64,000 nucleotides of DNA from Mycobacterium shigaense. GTDB lineage: Bacteria; Actinomycetota; Actinomycetes; Mycobacteriales; Mycobacteriaceae. The notes below the pieces were generated by a model. It was not told where the DNA came from and made no database searches. It was given only the letters and a program-made list of their open reading frames with translations. Positions within the stretch are counted from its first letter, which is position 1; the number at the start of each line of letters is the position of its first letter. Both the position numbers and the translations under genes were made by a program. The stretch covers positions 1 through 64,000 of the forward strand of contig NZ_AP018164.1 in NCBI RefSeq assembly GCF_002356315.1, written 5' to 3'. This document shows, one piece after another, positions 56,295 to 64,000 of this stretch.

Positions 56295-59213
56295 GTGACC
56301 GAACCTCCGACCACCGCGTCCCGGAGCTACGCCCTGGCCGCTCCGACGGACTCCGACGCCCCGCCACACCGCTACACCGCGGAGCTGGCGGGCCGCATCG
56401 AGGACGCTTGGCAGCGGAACTGGGCGACGTTGGGGACGTTCAACGTCCCCAACCCGGTCGGGTCGCTGGCTCCCGCGGATCCGAGCTCGATCCCCGACGA
56501 CAAGCTGTTCGTGCAGGACATGTTTCCCTACCCGTCGGGCGACGGCCTGCACGTCGGGCACCCCTTGGGCTATATCGCCACCGATGTGTACGCCCGCTTC
56601 TTCCGGATGAACGGTCGGAACGTGTTGCACGCGCTGGGCTTTGATTCCTTCGGCCTGCCCGCAGAACAGTATGCGGTGCAAACCGGTACCCATCCGCGCA
56701 CCAGGACCGACGCCAACATCGTCAACTTCCGCCGTCAGCTGAGCCGCCTGGGTCTCGGACACGACAGCCGGCGCAGCTTTTCGACCACCGATGTCGAGTT
56801 CTACAAGTGGACGCAATGGATCTTCCTGCAGATCTACAACGCCTGGTTCGACACCGCGGCGAACAAGGCGCGGCCGATCGCCGAGCTGATCGCCGAGTTC
56901 GAGTCCGGCCGCCGCCGCGTCGACGACGGCCGGGACTGGGCGACGTTGTCGGCGGGGGAGCGTGCCGACGTGATCGACGGCTTTCGCCTGGTCTATCGGG
57001 CCGATTCGCTGGTCAACTGGTGCCCCGGGCTGGGCACGGTGCTGGCCAACGAAGAGGTGACCGCCGATGGTCGCAGCGACCGGGGCAATTTCCCGGTATT
57101 CCGAAAGCGGTTGCGGCAGTGGATGATGCGGATCACCGCGTACTCCGACCGGCTGCTCGACGATCTGGAGCTGTTGGACTGGCCGGAAAAGGTCAAGACG
57201 ATGCAGCGCAACTGGATCGGGCGGTCGACCGGAGCGGAGGCGTTGTTCTCTGCCTCGGTGCCTAGCGGCGCCCGAGCGGGCACGCAGGTCGATATCGAGG
57301 TGTTCACCACGCGTCCCGACACGTTGTTCGGCGCCACCTACCTGGTGCTGGCGCCCGAGCACGAGCTGGTCGACGAGCTGGTCGCCGCGGCCTGGCCCGA
57401 CGATGCCGACGCCCGCTGGACCTACGGCGCCCCCACCCCCGCCGAAGCCGTGGCGGCCTACCGGCGCTCGATCGCGGCGAAGTCCGACCTGGAACGCCAG
57501 GAGAGCAAGCAGAAGACCGGCGTTTTTCTTGGCAGCTTCGCGACCAATCCCGCCAATGGCAAGCCGGTGCCGATCTTCATTGCCGACTATGTGTTGGTGG
57601 GGTACGGCACCGGCGCGATCATGGCGGTACCGGGTCACGATCAGCGGGACTGGGACTTCGCAACGGAATTCCACCTGCCGATTCTGGAAGTCATTGCGGG
57701 CGGCGATATTTCACAGGGCGCCTACACCGGCGACGGGGTTCTGGTGAATTCCGGTTTTCTCGACGGAATGGACGTGGCCGCGGCCAAGAAGGCGATCACC
57801 GCGCACCTGGAGTCTGAGGGCCGCGGCCGGGCCCGCATCGAATTCAGGTTGCGTGACTGGCTTTTCGCGCGGCAACGGTATTGGGGCGAGCCCTTCCCGA
57901 TCGTCTACGACAGCGACGGGCGTGCGCATGCCCTCGACGATGCGGCACTGCCGGTGGAATTACCCGACGTGCCCGACTATTCGCCCGTTCTGTTCGACCC
58001 CGACGACGCGAGCAGCGAGCCGTCGCCCCCGCTGGCCAAGGCCACCGAGTGGGTGCACGTTGAGCTGGATCTCGGGGATGGCCTGAGGCCCTACACCCGC
58101 GACACCAATGTGATGCCGCAGTGGGCCGGCAGCTCCTGGTATGAGCTGCGTTACACCGATCCACACAACTCAGAACGGTTCTGCGCCAAGGAAAACGAGG
58201 CTTACTGGATGGGACCGCGGCCCGCGGAGCATGGCCCGCAGGACCCGGGCGGCGTCGACCTGTACGTCGGCGGTGCGGAGCACGCGGTGCTGCACCTGCT
58301 GTATTGCAGGTTCTGGCACAAGGTTTTGTACGACCTGGGGCATGTGTCGTCGCGAGAGCCCTACCGCAGGCTGGTCAACCAGGGCTACATCCAGGCGTTC
58401 GCCTACACCGACGCCCGGGGGTCGTACGTCCCGGCCGACGAGGTGATCGAACGCGGCGACGGATTCGTCTACCCCGGACCCGACGGCGAGGTGCAGGTCT
58501 TCCAGGAATTCGGCAAAATCGGTAAGAGCCTGAAGAATTCGATCTCGCCCGACACCATCTGTGACGAGTACGGCGCCGACACCCTGCGCGTGTACGAAAT
58601 GTCGATGGGCCCGCTCGAGGCATCCCGACCCTGGGCCACCAAGGACGTCGTCGGTGCACACCGTTTCCTGCAGCGGGTCTGGCGGCTGGTGGTCGACGAG
58701 AGCACCGGCGAACTGCGGGTGGCCGATACGGCAGAGCAGCTGGACGACGAGACGCTGCGGGTGCTGCATCGCACCATCGCCGGAGTATCGGAAGATTATG
58801 CGGCGCTGCGCAATAACACCGCGGCGGCCAAACTGATCGAGTACACCAACCACCTGACCAAGACGCATCGCGACGTGGTGCCCCGCGCGGCGGTCGAGCC
58901 GCTGGTGCTGCTGCTGGCGCCGCTGGCCCCGCATCTGGCCGAGGAGTTGTGGTTGCGGCTGGGGCACACCAGCTCGCTCGCGCACGGCCCGTTCCCGCAG
59001 TCCGACCCCGCGTATCTCGTCGACGACACCGTCGAGTACCCGGTCCAGGTCAACGGCAAGGTGCGGGGACGGGTGCTGGTGGCTGCCGACGCCGACTCTG
59101 AAACGCTGAAAGCCGCGGCGCTGGCGGACGAAAAGGTGCAGGCGTTCCTGGCGGGCGCCACCCCGCGCAAGGTGATCGTGGTCGCCGGCCGGCTGGTCAA
59201 CCTGGTCGTCTGA
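56295..59213 (+). CDS. leuS: Leucyl-tRNA synthetase
   Basis: This class I synthetase charges tRNA-Leu. The 972-residue product starts at GTG 56295 ([20 protein letters not shown]). It has the HIGH-type motif in [16 protein letters not shown], the KMSKS-type motif [14 protein letters not shown], the CP1 editing domain with the Thr-rich segment [19 protein letters not shown], and the C-terminal tRNA-binding domain. The long N-terminal extension is typical of mycobacteria. The neighbour order mtc28-leuS matches Rv0040c-Rv0041. Confidence 0.97.
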   Translation: MTEPPTTASRSYALAAPTDSDAPPHRYTAELAGRIEDAWQRNWATLGTFNVPNPVGSLAPADPSSIPDDKLFVQDMFPYPSGDGLHVGHPLGYIATDVYARFFRMNGRNVLHALGFDSFGLPAEQYAVQTGTHPRTRTDANIVNFRRQLSRLGLGHDSRRSFSTTDVEFYKWTQWIFLQIYNAWFDTAANKARPIAELIAEFESGRRRVDDGRDWATLSAGERADVIDGFRLVYRADSLVNWCPGLGTVLANEEVTADGRSDRGNFPVFRKRLRQWMMRITAYSDRLLDDLELLDWPEKVKTMQRNWIGRSTGAEALFSASVPSGARAGTQVDIEVFTTRPDTLFGATYLVLAPEHELVDELVAAAWPDDADARWTYGAPTPAEAVAAYRRSIAAKSDLERQESKQKTGVFLGSFATNPANGKPVPIFIADYVLVGYGTGAIMAVPGHDQRDWDFATEFHLPILEVIAGGDISQGAYTGDGVLVNSGFLDGMDVAAAKKAITAHLESEGRGRARIEFRLRDWLFARQRYWGEPFPIVYDSDGRAHALDDAALPVELPDVPDYSPVLFDPDDASSEPSPPLAKATEWVHVELDLGDGLRPYTRDTNVMPQWAGSSWYELRYTDPHNSERFCAKENEAYWMGPRPAEHGPQDPGGVDLYVGGAEHAVLHLLYCRFWHKVLYDLGHVSSREPYRRLVNQGYIQAFAYTDARGSYVPADEVIERGDGFVYPGPDGEVQVFQEFGKIGKSLKNSISPDTICDEYGADTLRVYEMSMGPLEASRPWATKDVVGAHRFLQRVWRLVVDESTGELRVADTAEQLDDETLRVLHRTIAGVSEDYAALRNNTAAAKLIEYTNHLTKTHRDVVPRAAVEPLVLLLAPLAPHLAEELWLRLGHTSSLAHGPFPQSDPAYLVDDTVEYPVQVNGKVRGRVLVAADADSETLKAAALADEKVQAFLAGATPRKVIVVAGRLVNLVV

Positions 59214-59221
59214 GCACCCGG

Positions 59222-59893
59222 CTAGCGTCCTGCCGGACGGAGCACCACTTCGTGGACGTGACCGTCGCGCGGCGTGGCCACCACGTTGGCGACTACGGTC
59301 GCCACGGTCTCGGGCCGCAGGAAGCCGGCCGGGTCGTACTCGCCGCCCTCGAATGCGACGAGCTCGCGCTGCATGTCGGTGTCGGTGCGGCCCGGATAGA
59401 CCGTCGTCACCCGCAGCTGCGGCTCGTCGCCGCGCAACGAGTCGGCGAACGCGCGCAACGCGAACTTGCTGGCCGAGTACGACGCCATGCCGGGGGAGGG
59501 GTTGCGCCCCGCTCCGGAATTGATGAAGACCACCTGACCGCGTGCGGCCCGCAGCGCCGGCAGCAGCGCTAGCGTAAGAGCAACCGGCCCAAACACATTC
59601 ACGCTGAAGGTCGCGCGCCACTCCTCGATGCTGGACTCGTCGACATGGCCCGGGATCGACAGGCCCGCGTTATGCACCAGCACGTCTAGCTCGTCGACGA
59701 TTTCACAGCCGGACTCGATCGCGTCCGTATCGGTGAGGTCCATCGGGAAGGTGGTGGCGTCGAGCCGGAACGCAACGGCGTCGAGCCGATCTGAGGGTCT
59801 ACCGGCCAGCAGCAGGGTGTGGGTCGGCGCCAGCGCCGCGGCGATGGCCGAGCCGATACCGCCGCTGGCGCCGGTGATGAGTGCAGTGGGCAT
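59222..59893 (-). CDS. Short-chain dehydrogenase/reductase
   Basis: The 223-residue protein has the SDR Rossmann motif TGASGGIGSAIAAAL, the NAG motif in VLVHNAGLSIPG, the catalytic Ser in FINSGAGRNPSP, and YSASK giving the Tyr/Lys pair. It is a classical-type SDR; the substrate is unknown. It converges on leuS and lies downstream of the MarR gene on the same strand. It is not part of the M. tuberculosis gene order at this place. Confidence 0.9.
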   Translation of the reverse strand: MPTALITGASGGIGSAIAAALAPTHTLLLAGRPSDRLDAVAFRLDATTFPMDLTDTDAIESGCEIVDELDVLVHNAGLSIPGHVDESSIEEWRATFSVNVFGPVALTLALLPALRAARGQVVFINSGAGRNPSPGMASYSASKFALRAFADSLRGDEPQLRVTTVYPGRTDTDMQRELVAFEGGEYDPAGFLRPETVATVVANVVATPRDGHVHEVVLRPAGR

Positions 59894-59941
59894 GCCGCTC
59901 AGTCTACGATCATCACCAATATCGTTGGAAACCAGATACTT

Positions 59942-60448
59942 TCACGCCTGCTTACGCGCGGCAGGCTCTCCGTTGGGGCCGGAGCTCGGCTCGCCGCAGG
60001 CCAGCCGTTCCAGCGGTGCCAGCGCCTGGGTCAGCGTGTCCAGGTCGGACGGCGAAAGCGAGCTGAGCATCGCGGCCAGCACGGCGTGCCGGTTGGCCAG
60101 CGACTCCGCATGTACCGCCCGCCCGCGCGGGGTGATGTCCACCAGCACCGCCCGCAGGTCCGATGGATCGCGCGAACGTTTCACCAGCCCGATCTTCTCG
60201 AGTCGGCGGATGGCCACCGTCGTGGTGGGCGTCCGCACCCGCTCGTGTGCGGCCAGGTCGGTCATCCGGATCGGTCCCTGATCGAGCAGCGTCACCAGAA
60301 TCGACAGTTGCGCCAAGGTCAATTCGCCCGCGACCACTCCGCTGGTGGGGTCGCCGCGGCGCAGGATCGAAAACAGTTTGGACAGCGCGCGGTGCAGGCC
60401 TTCCGCAAGCTCGGTGACGTCGCCCGCGGGGGATTCGCTGTCCGCCAT
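59942..60448 (-). CDS. MarR-family transcriptional regulator (Rv0042c-like)
   Basis: The 168-residue protein starts MADSESPAGDVTELAEGLHR. The winged helix is visible: LTLAQLSILVTLLDQGPIRM, LAAHERVRTPTTTVAIRRLE, then the wing VKRSRDPSDLRAVLVDITPR. It matches Rv0042c by position (after leuS). Effector and targets are unknown. It could control the adjacent SDR. Confidence 0.9.
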   Translation of the reverse strand: MADSESPAGDVTELAEGLHRALSKLFSILRRGDPTSGVVAGELTLAQLSILVTLLDQGPIRMTDLAAHERVRTPTTTVAIRRLEKIGLVKRSRDPSDLRAVLVDITPRGRAVHAESLANRHAVLAAMLSSLSPSDLDTLTQALAPLERLACGEPSSGPNGEPAARKQA

Positions 60449-60514
60449 AAGTCGGCAGTCTAACCCGATATGCGGCACGTACAAGGGAGCTATCGGCGAC
60501 TAGTTATCTACGCC

Positions 60515-61264
60515 TCATAACACCTGGGATAGAAATCGCTGTAGGCGATCGGTCTTAGCGGCTTCGAATATCTGCTCCGGCGGCCCGTATTCCACGACTT
60601 TGCCTTGATCCATGAATACCACCGCATCCGATGCGGACCGGGCGAAACCCATTTCGTGGGTGACCACCACCATCGTCATGCCGCCGGCGCCCAGATCGGC
60701 AATGAGTTTCAGCGCGCCCTTGACCATTTCCGGATCCAGCGCCGAGGTCGCCTCGTCGAAAAACATCACCTGCGGCGACATTGCCAGCGCGCGGGCGATC
60801 GCGACGCGCTGCTGCTGGCCGCCCGACAACATGCTGGGGCGGGCATCGGCCTTGTGTTTCAGCCCAACTCGGTCCAGCTGAGTCAGCGCCAGATCGCGTG
60901 CCTCGTCGGTGGATATGCCGCGAAGTTTGCGCGGCGCGAGCGCGACGTTCTTGAGGATGCTCAGGTGGGGGAACAAGTTGAAATGCTGGAAAACCATGCC
61001 GATGCGCTGGCGCAGTTCGGCGGGATCGTCACCCAGCACCGATCGCCCGTCCAGCAAAATGTCTCCGCTATCCGGTTCGTGCAAGCGGTTCAGGGTGCGC
61101 AGCAGCGTGGACTTGCCGGAGCCGGACGGCCCGATCACGGCCGCGGTGGTGCCCGCGGGAACCTCTATGTCCACGCCCCGCAGCACCATCGTCCCGCCCA
61201 GGATCTGGTGAATGTCCTTGGCCTGCAACGACACTGATGCCTGTTCCACGGTATCCCCCGTCAC
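60515..61264 (-). CDS. Amino-acid ABC transporter ATP-binding protein (GlnQ-like)
   Basis: The 249-residue ATPase of the polar amino-acid uptake family has Walker A GPSGSGKST, the Q-loop FQHFNLFPHL, the ABC signature LSGGQQQR, Walker B VMFFDEATSALDPE and a switch His in VTHEMGF. The GTG start overlaps the stop of the fused binding-protein/permease gene (GTGA), so both parts of the importer are coupled. The substrate is likely glutamine or another polar amino acid; specificity cannot be told. Confidence 0.93.
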   Translation of the reverse strand: MTGDTVEQASVSLQAKDIHQILGGTMVLRGVDIEVPAGTTAAVIGPSGSGKSTLLRTLNRLHEPDSGDILLDGRSVLGDDPAELRQRIGMVFQHFNLFPHLSILKNVALAPRKLRGISTDEARDLALTQLDRVGLKHKADARPSMLSGGQQQRVAIARALAMSPQVMFFDEATSALDPEMVKGALKLIADLGAGGMTMVVVTHEMGFARSASDAVVFMDQGKVVEYGPPEQIFEAAKTDRLQRFLSQVL

Positions 61265-63078
61265 GTCATCCCCTGCCCCAGCGTGGATGCGACTATCTCG
61301 GTGGGATTGTGCGGGTCCTCGGCGGGCCGGCCCCGCCGCAGCCGGTTGTCGATGTAATTCACCAAATGTGTTAACGGGATGGTCAATAACAGGTAGAACA
61401 GGCCCGCGGCCACGAGCGGCGACAGGTTGCCGGTCTGCGCATTGAGGTCGCGCCCCACCTGAAACAGCTCGCGCTCCTGAGCAACCAATCCTAGGAAGTA
61501 CACCAGCGCGGAGCCCTTCAACAGCGCGATGAATTGATTCACCAGTGCGGGCAGTACCCGCCGTATTCCCTGGGGGACCACCACGAGCCGCATCGCGGCC
61601 ACATAGCTGAATCCCAGCGCCCGCGCGGCCTCCAGTTGTCCCGAGTCAACACTCTGAATCCCGGAGCGCAGAATCTCGCCGATATAGGCGGCCGCCATCA
61701 ATCCGAGCGCGGCGATGCCTAACGGGTAGGGATTGTTGTCCGTCAGCCCGCCCACCAGTGGCCCGATACCCATTCCGATGATGAGGATGATCACGACTTC
61801 GGGGAGACCGCGGAAGATATCGGTATAGATGCGCGCCGGCCAGCGAAGCCAGGGCGAATGTGACAGTCCGGCCATGGCCAGCACCATGCCGAGCACCAGG
61901 CCGATCACGATCGCGCTGTTGGTCAGGATCAAGGTGTTGGGCAGTCCCGTCATGAGCAAAGTCGGGATGGCTTCGCGGTACAGTTCCCAGTCGAAGAATT
62001 GGTCACGCAATTGCGCCAGAATCGATTTCGGGACGGCCGGGCCCGCCGAATTATGGTGGTGGCTCGCGGCGATCGCGGCAAAGTCCGGCAGTACCGGTGC
62101 CGGAGCGGCCTTCGACCCGGGTTTCCAGCCCGGTGGCAGTGGCCGAGGGACCCACTGGCTGTACAGCCGTGCCCAGGTGCCGTCGGCGATGACGGCGTCC
62201 AGGCCGGAGTTCAGCGCGGCGATCAGCGGCGGGTTGTCGTTGGCGACTGCGTAGGCGACGAAGTCGCCGGGGGTGAAGGCGTGCGCGACCACCATCGCCG
62301 GATCTCCCGGCTTCATCAGATTGCCCGCCAGCGCCGCCGGGGCCACCCAGGCGTCGAGCTGATGTGTCTTGAGGCTGCCGTACACGGTGGAAAAGCCGGG
62401 GTACTTCACCGGTTGCAGGTGCAAGTCGTCCACGACGTAGGCCTCCTCGACCGTGCCTTGCACGACGCCGATGCGTTGCCGCGGACCCAGATCGCTGAAG
62501 CTGTTGATGGGAGACCCGGTCGGCACCACCAGCGCGTAGTAGCCGAAGTCGTAGCCGTTGGTGAATCCGACGGTGCGCCGCCGGGCGTCGGTGGCCTTCA
62601 CCGAGGCGGAGCCGACGTCGAAGCGGCGCGAGGCCACCTGCGCGAGCAGGGCCGAGAAATCGGTGCTGATGAAACGGACTTGCAGACCCAGCTTTTGCGC
62701 GATGGCCATCAGCAGCTGGTTGTCGAAACCGCTGAATTGGCCAGAGGCGTTGACGCATATCGACGGCGGCGCATCCGACAGGGTGCCGACGGTCAGGACG
62801 CCGGGCGTGCCGAGGCCCAGCGCGTGGACGTCGACCTCGTTGAGCGGTTCGACGGTTGGCGTCGTGTGGTTGGCGTCCGCACCGACGCCCCCGACGGTGG
62901 TCAGGTCTTTGGGCAGACCACGCGCGCTGTCCACGCCCCCTGGCGCGCATTGGTTTCTGTCGGCACGCGCTGACGTCAGGGGAGCAGCGATTGCCAGGCC
63001 GCATACCATCAGGATCGTCGCGGCCAGTCCGAGCAGCTTTGCCCCGCGGGTCCCGCACGGGCCGATGCGCAAACTCAT
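61261..63078 (-). CDS. Amino-acid ABC transporter, fused substrate-binding protein and permease
   Basis: The 605-residue protein starts MSLRIGPCGTRGAKLLGLAA with a signal sequence or anchor (about 15-38). A periplasmic SBP_bac_3 domain follows (about 95-315: LTVGTLSDAPPSICVNASGQ, FDVGSASVKATDARRRTVGF). The C-terminal His/Met-type polar amino-acid permease domain (about 370-590) has TLLMTGLPNTLILTNSAIVI and the EAA loop EAARALGFSYVAAMRLVVVP. The two parts are usually separate proteins. A GTG one codon upstream is a possible start. It is co-translated with the ATPase. Confidence 0.92.
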   Translation of the reverse strand: MSLRIGPCGTRGAKLLGLAATILMVCGLAIAAPLTSARADRNQCAPGGVDSARGLPKDLTTVGGVGADANHTTPTVEPLNEVDVHALGLGTPGVLTVGTLSDAPPSICVNASGQFSGFDNQLLMAIAQKLGLQVRFISTDFSALLAQVASRRFDVGSASVKATDARRRTVGFTNGYDFGYYALVVPTGSPINSFSDLGPRQRIGVVQGTVEEAYVVDDLHLQPVKYPGFSTVYGSLKTHQLDAWVAPAALAGNLMKPGDPAMVVAHAFTPGDFVAYAVANDNPPLIAALNSGLDAVIADGTWARLYSQWVPRPLPPGWKPGSKAAPAPVLPDFAAIAASHHHNSAGPAVPKSILAQLRDQFFDWELYREAIPTLLMTGLPNTLILTNSAIVIGLVLGMVLAMAGLSHSPWLRWPARIYTDIFRGLPEVVIILIIGMGIGPLVGGLTDNNPYPLGIAALGLMAAAYIGEILRSGIQSVDSGQLEAARALGFSYVAAMRLVVVPQGIRRVLPALVNQFIALLKGSALVYFLGLVAQERELFQVGRDLNAQTGNLSPLVAAGLFYLLLTIPLTHLVNYIDNRLRRGRPAEDPHNPTEIVASTLGQGMT

Positions 63079-63127
63079 CACCGATACCGTATCGGTTGAC
63101 CGGCTGCTCGGCGCGGTGTGAATTCGG

Positions 63128-63868
63128 TCAGAGGGCGATCGCCGGCTCGCCCCGGGGGGCGTCGATTCCGGGCAGCGCGTGCAGCGGAGAGCCGACCGCG
63201 CGGGGCACGTCGTCGAGCGGGCTGAACACCCGGCGTCGCACCAGTTCGGCCAGCATCGCCTGCGCCATCAGGTGTGAGCGGCCGACGCATGCGGCCCGCG
63301 CCGCTTCCTGGTCGCGCCGGTGTATTGCGGAGGTCTCGTCCTCGTAGAACGGCAGCATCTCGTCGAGGTTGTTCTGGTAAGTCATCCAGAACATGCGGGG
63401 GATGAGGTTCTGCGAGGCGCGCAGCACCGCGTGCAGGCGCGGTCCCGCATACTCGTCGTTCACGGTGCGCCGGTATTCGTCGGCGATCTCGGCGAAGGTG
63501 CGGGAGTCTTTGGCGGCGCGCAGCGAACGCAGGAGCCCATCGAGTTGACCGAGGATCCGCGGCGTCGGGCCGGCCGCCGCTCGGGCCGACGCGATGCCGT
63601 TGAAAAGCCCGTCGAGCTCGTGATGTTCGAGCACGGTCGCGGCGTCGAACCGCTCCACGAAGGCCCCGCGGTGATACCGGGTCGACACGACGCCGTCGTG
63701 TTCCAGCTGAACCAGTGCCTCTTGAATCGGGACGCGGCTGACGCCCAGGCCGATCGCGATTTCGTTGCGGTCGACGCGGTCGCCACTGCGCAGTTTGCCG
63801 GTCAGCACCAGGTTGAGGATGTGCGAGACCACCAGGTCTTTCTCTTTGACCCCGTATTTCTTGGGCAT
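63128..63868 (-). CDS. GntR-family (FCD) transcriptional regulator (Rv0043c-like)
   Basis: The 246-residue protein has an N-terminal GntR winged helix (about 10-75: [36 protein letters not shown]) and a C-terminal all-helical FCD ligand domain ([32 protein letters not shown]). Position and length match Rv0043c. The effector is unknown; FCD members often sense organic acids. It lies 49 bp upstream of the ABC transporter on the same strand and may control it. Confidence 0.92.
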   Translation of the reverse strand: MPKKYGVKEKDLVVSHILNLVLTGKLRSGDRVDRNEIAIGLGVSRVPIQEALVQLEHDGVVSTRYHRGAFVERFDAATVLEHHELDGLFNGIASARAAAGPTPRILGQLDGLLRSLRAAKDSRTFAEIADEYRRTVNDEYAGPRLHAVLRASQNLIPRMFWMTYQNNLDEMLPFYEDETSAIHRRDQEAARAACVGRSHLMAQAMLAELVRRRVFSPLDDVPRAVGSPLHALPGIDAPRGEPAIAL

Positions 63869-64000
63869 CTGCTTTTCTGAGTCTCTTTCAACCGCGTCGG
63901 CCAGTTAGCGCTGAGAAGTTTCTCATGGCTTCGTGTCTGCGTTGAGGTGTTTGAGCGATGACGGACAGACTAACGCGACATGGCCGCGTCAGCGCCCGTC

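Overview
The window is the origin-proximal start of a slow-growing Mycobacterium chromosome. Base 1 is the TTG start of dnaA. The order dnaA, oriC, dnaN, recF, dciA, gyrB, gyrA follows the M. tuberculosis Rv0001-Rv0006 order. There is no gnd gene between dnaN and recF (fast growers such as M. smegmatis have one), GC content is high, and PE/PPE, WhiB and ESX genes are present. The species cannot be fixed from the sequence alone. It is not M. tuberculosis: several M. tuberculosis genes of this region are replaced and others are added.

Layout. (1) 1-9.8 kb: replication and topology core. (2) 9.9-15.9 kb: DUF3566 membrane protein, tRNA-Ile, tRNA-Ala, then an accessory insert (frameshifted CDGP-type secreted protein, type II thioesterase, TetR regulator divergent from a CYP144-type P450), then DUF3618 protein and ppiA. 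(3) 15.4-27.5 kb: conserved division and cell-wall signalling block (PH-like protein, crgA, DUF881, trpG/pabA, then the minus-strand operon fhaB-pstP-rodA-pbpA-pknA-pknB with fhaA upstream). Five successive 4-bp ATGA overlaps tie this operon together. (4) 27.8-31.9 kb: tRNA-Leu followed by an accessory patch with gene debris, an alpha/beta hydrolase, a PhzF-like protein with an altered active site, a SnoaL-like protein, a frameshifted remnant and a SalK-like protein. (5) 31.9-36.9 kb: orphan PPE-SVP protein with a SHOCT tail, GNAT, pirin, acyl-CoA dehydrogenase, whiB5. (6) 37.1-50.7 kb: the most notable region. Genes matching Rv0023-Rv0029 (XRE regulator, NlpC/P60 hydrolase, two DUF4226 proteins, EspC-like protein, DUF2694, DUF5631/5632 protein) run into a YbaB/EspL-like protein and then eccB-eccC-PE-PPE of ESX-2 type. 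(7) 50.7-64 kb: Rv0036c-Rv0043c-like genes (maleylpyruvate-isomerase-like protein, MFS, YqgE, membrane protein, mtc28, leuS, MarR, GntR) with added genes: a bile-acid symporter homologue, an SDR, and a polar amino-acid ABC transporter whose binding protein and permease are fused.

How it works together. The first 10 kb builds and supercoils the replicating chromosome. The pkn/rod/pbp/pstP/fha block couples Ser/Thr phosphorylation to peptidoglycan synthesis and division, and CrgA sits beside it. Region 6 looks like half of a type VII secretion system: it has the ATPase, one membrane subunit, a PE/PPE pair and Esp-like accessories, but no EccD, EccE, MycP, EccA, EspG or Esx genes in this window. 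In M. tuberculosis the position of eccB-eccC-PE-PPE is held by Rv0030-Rv0035 (bioF2, acpA, fadD34 and others). This genome therefore links the usually orphan Rv0024-Rv0029 genes physically to ESX core genes. No CRISPR array, complete IS element or prophage is visible.
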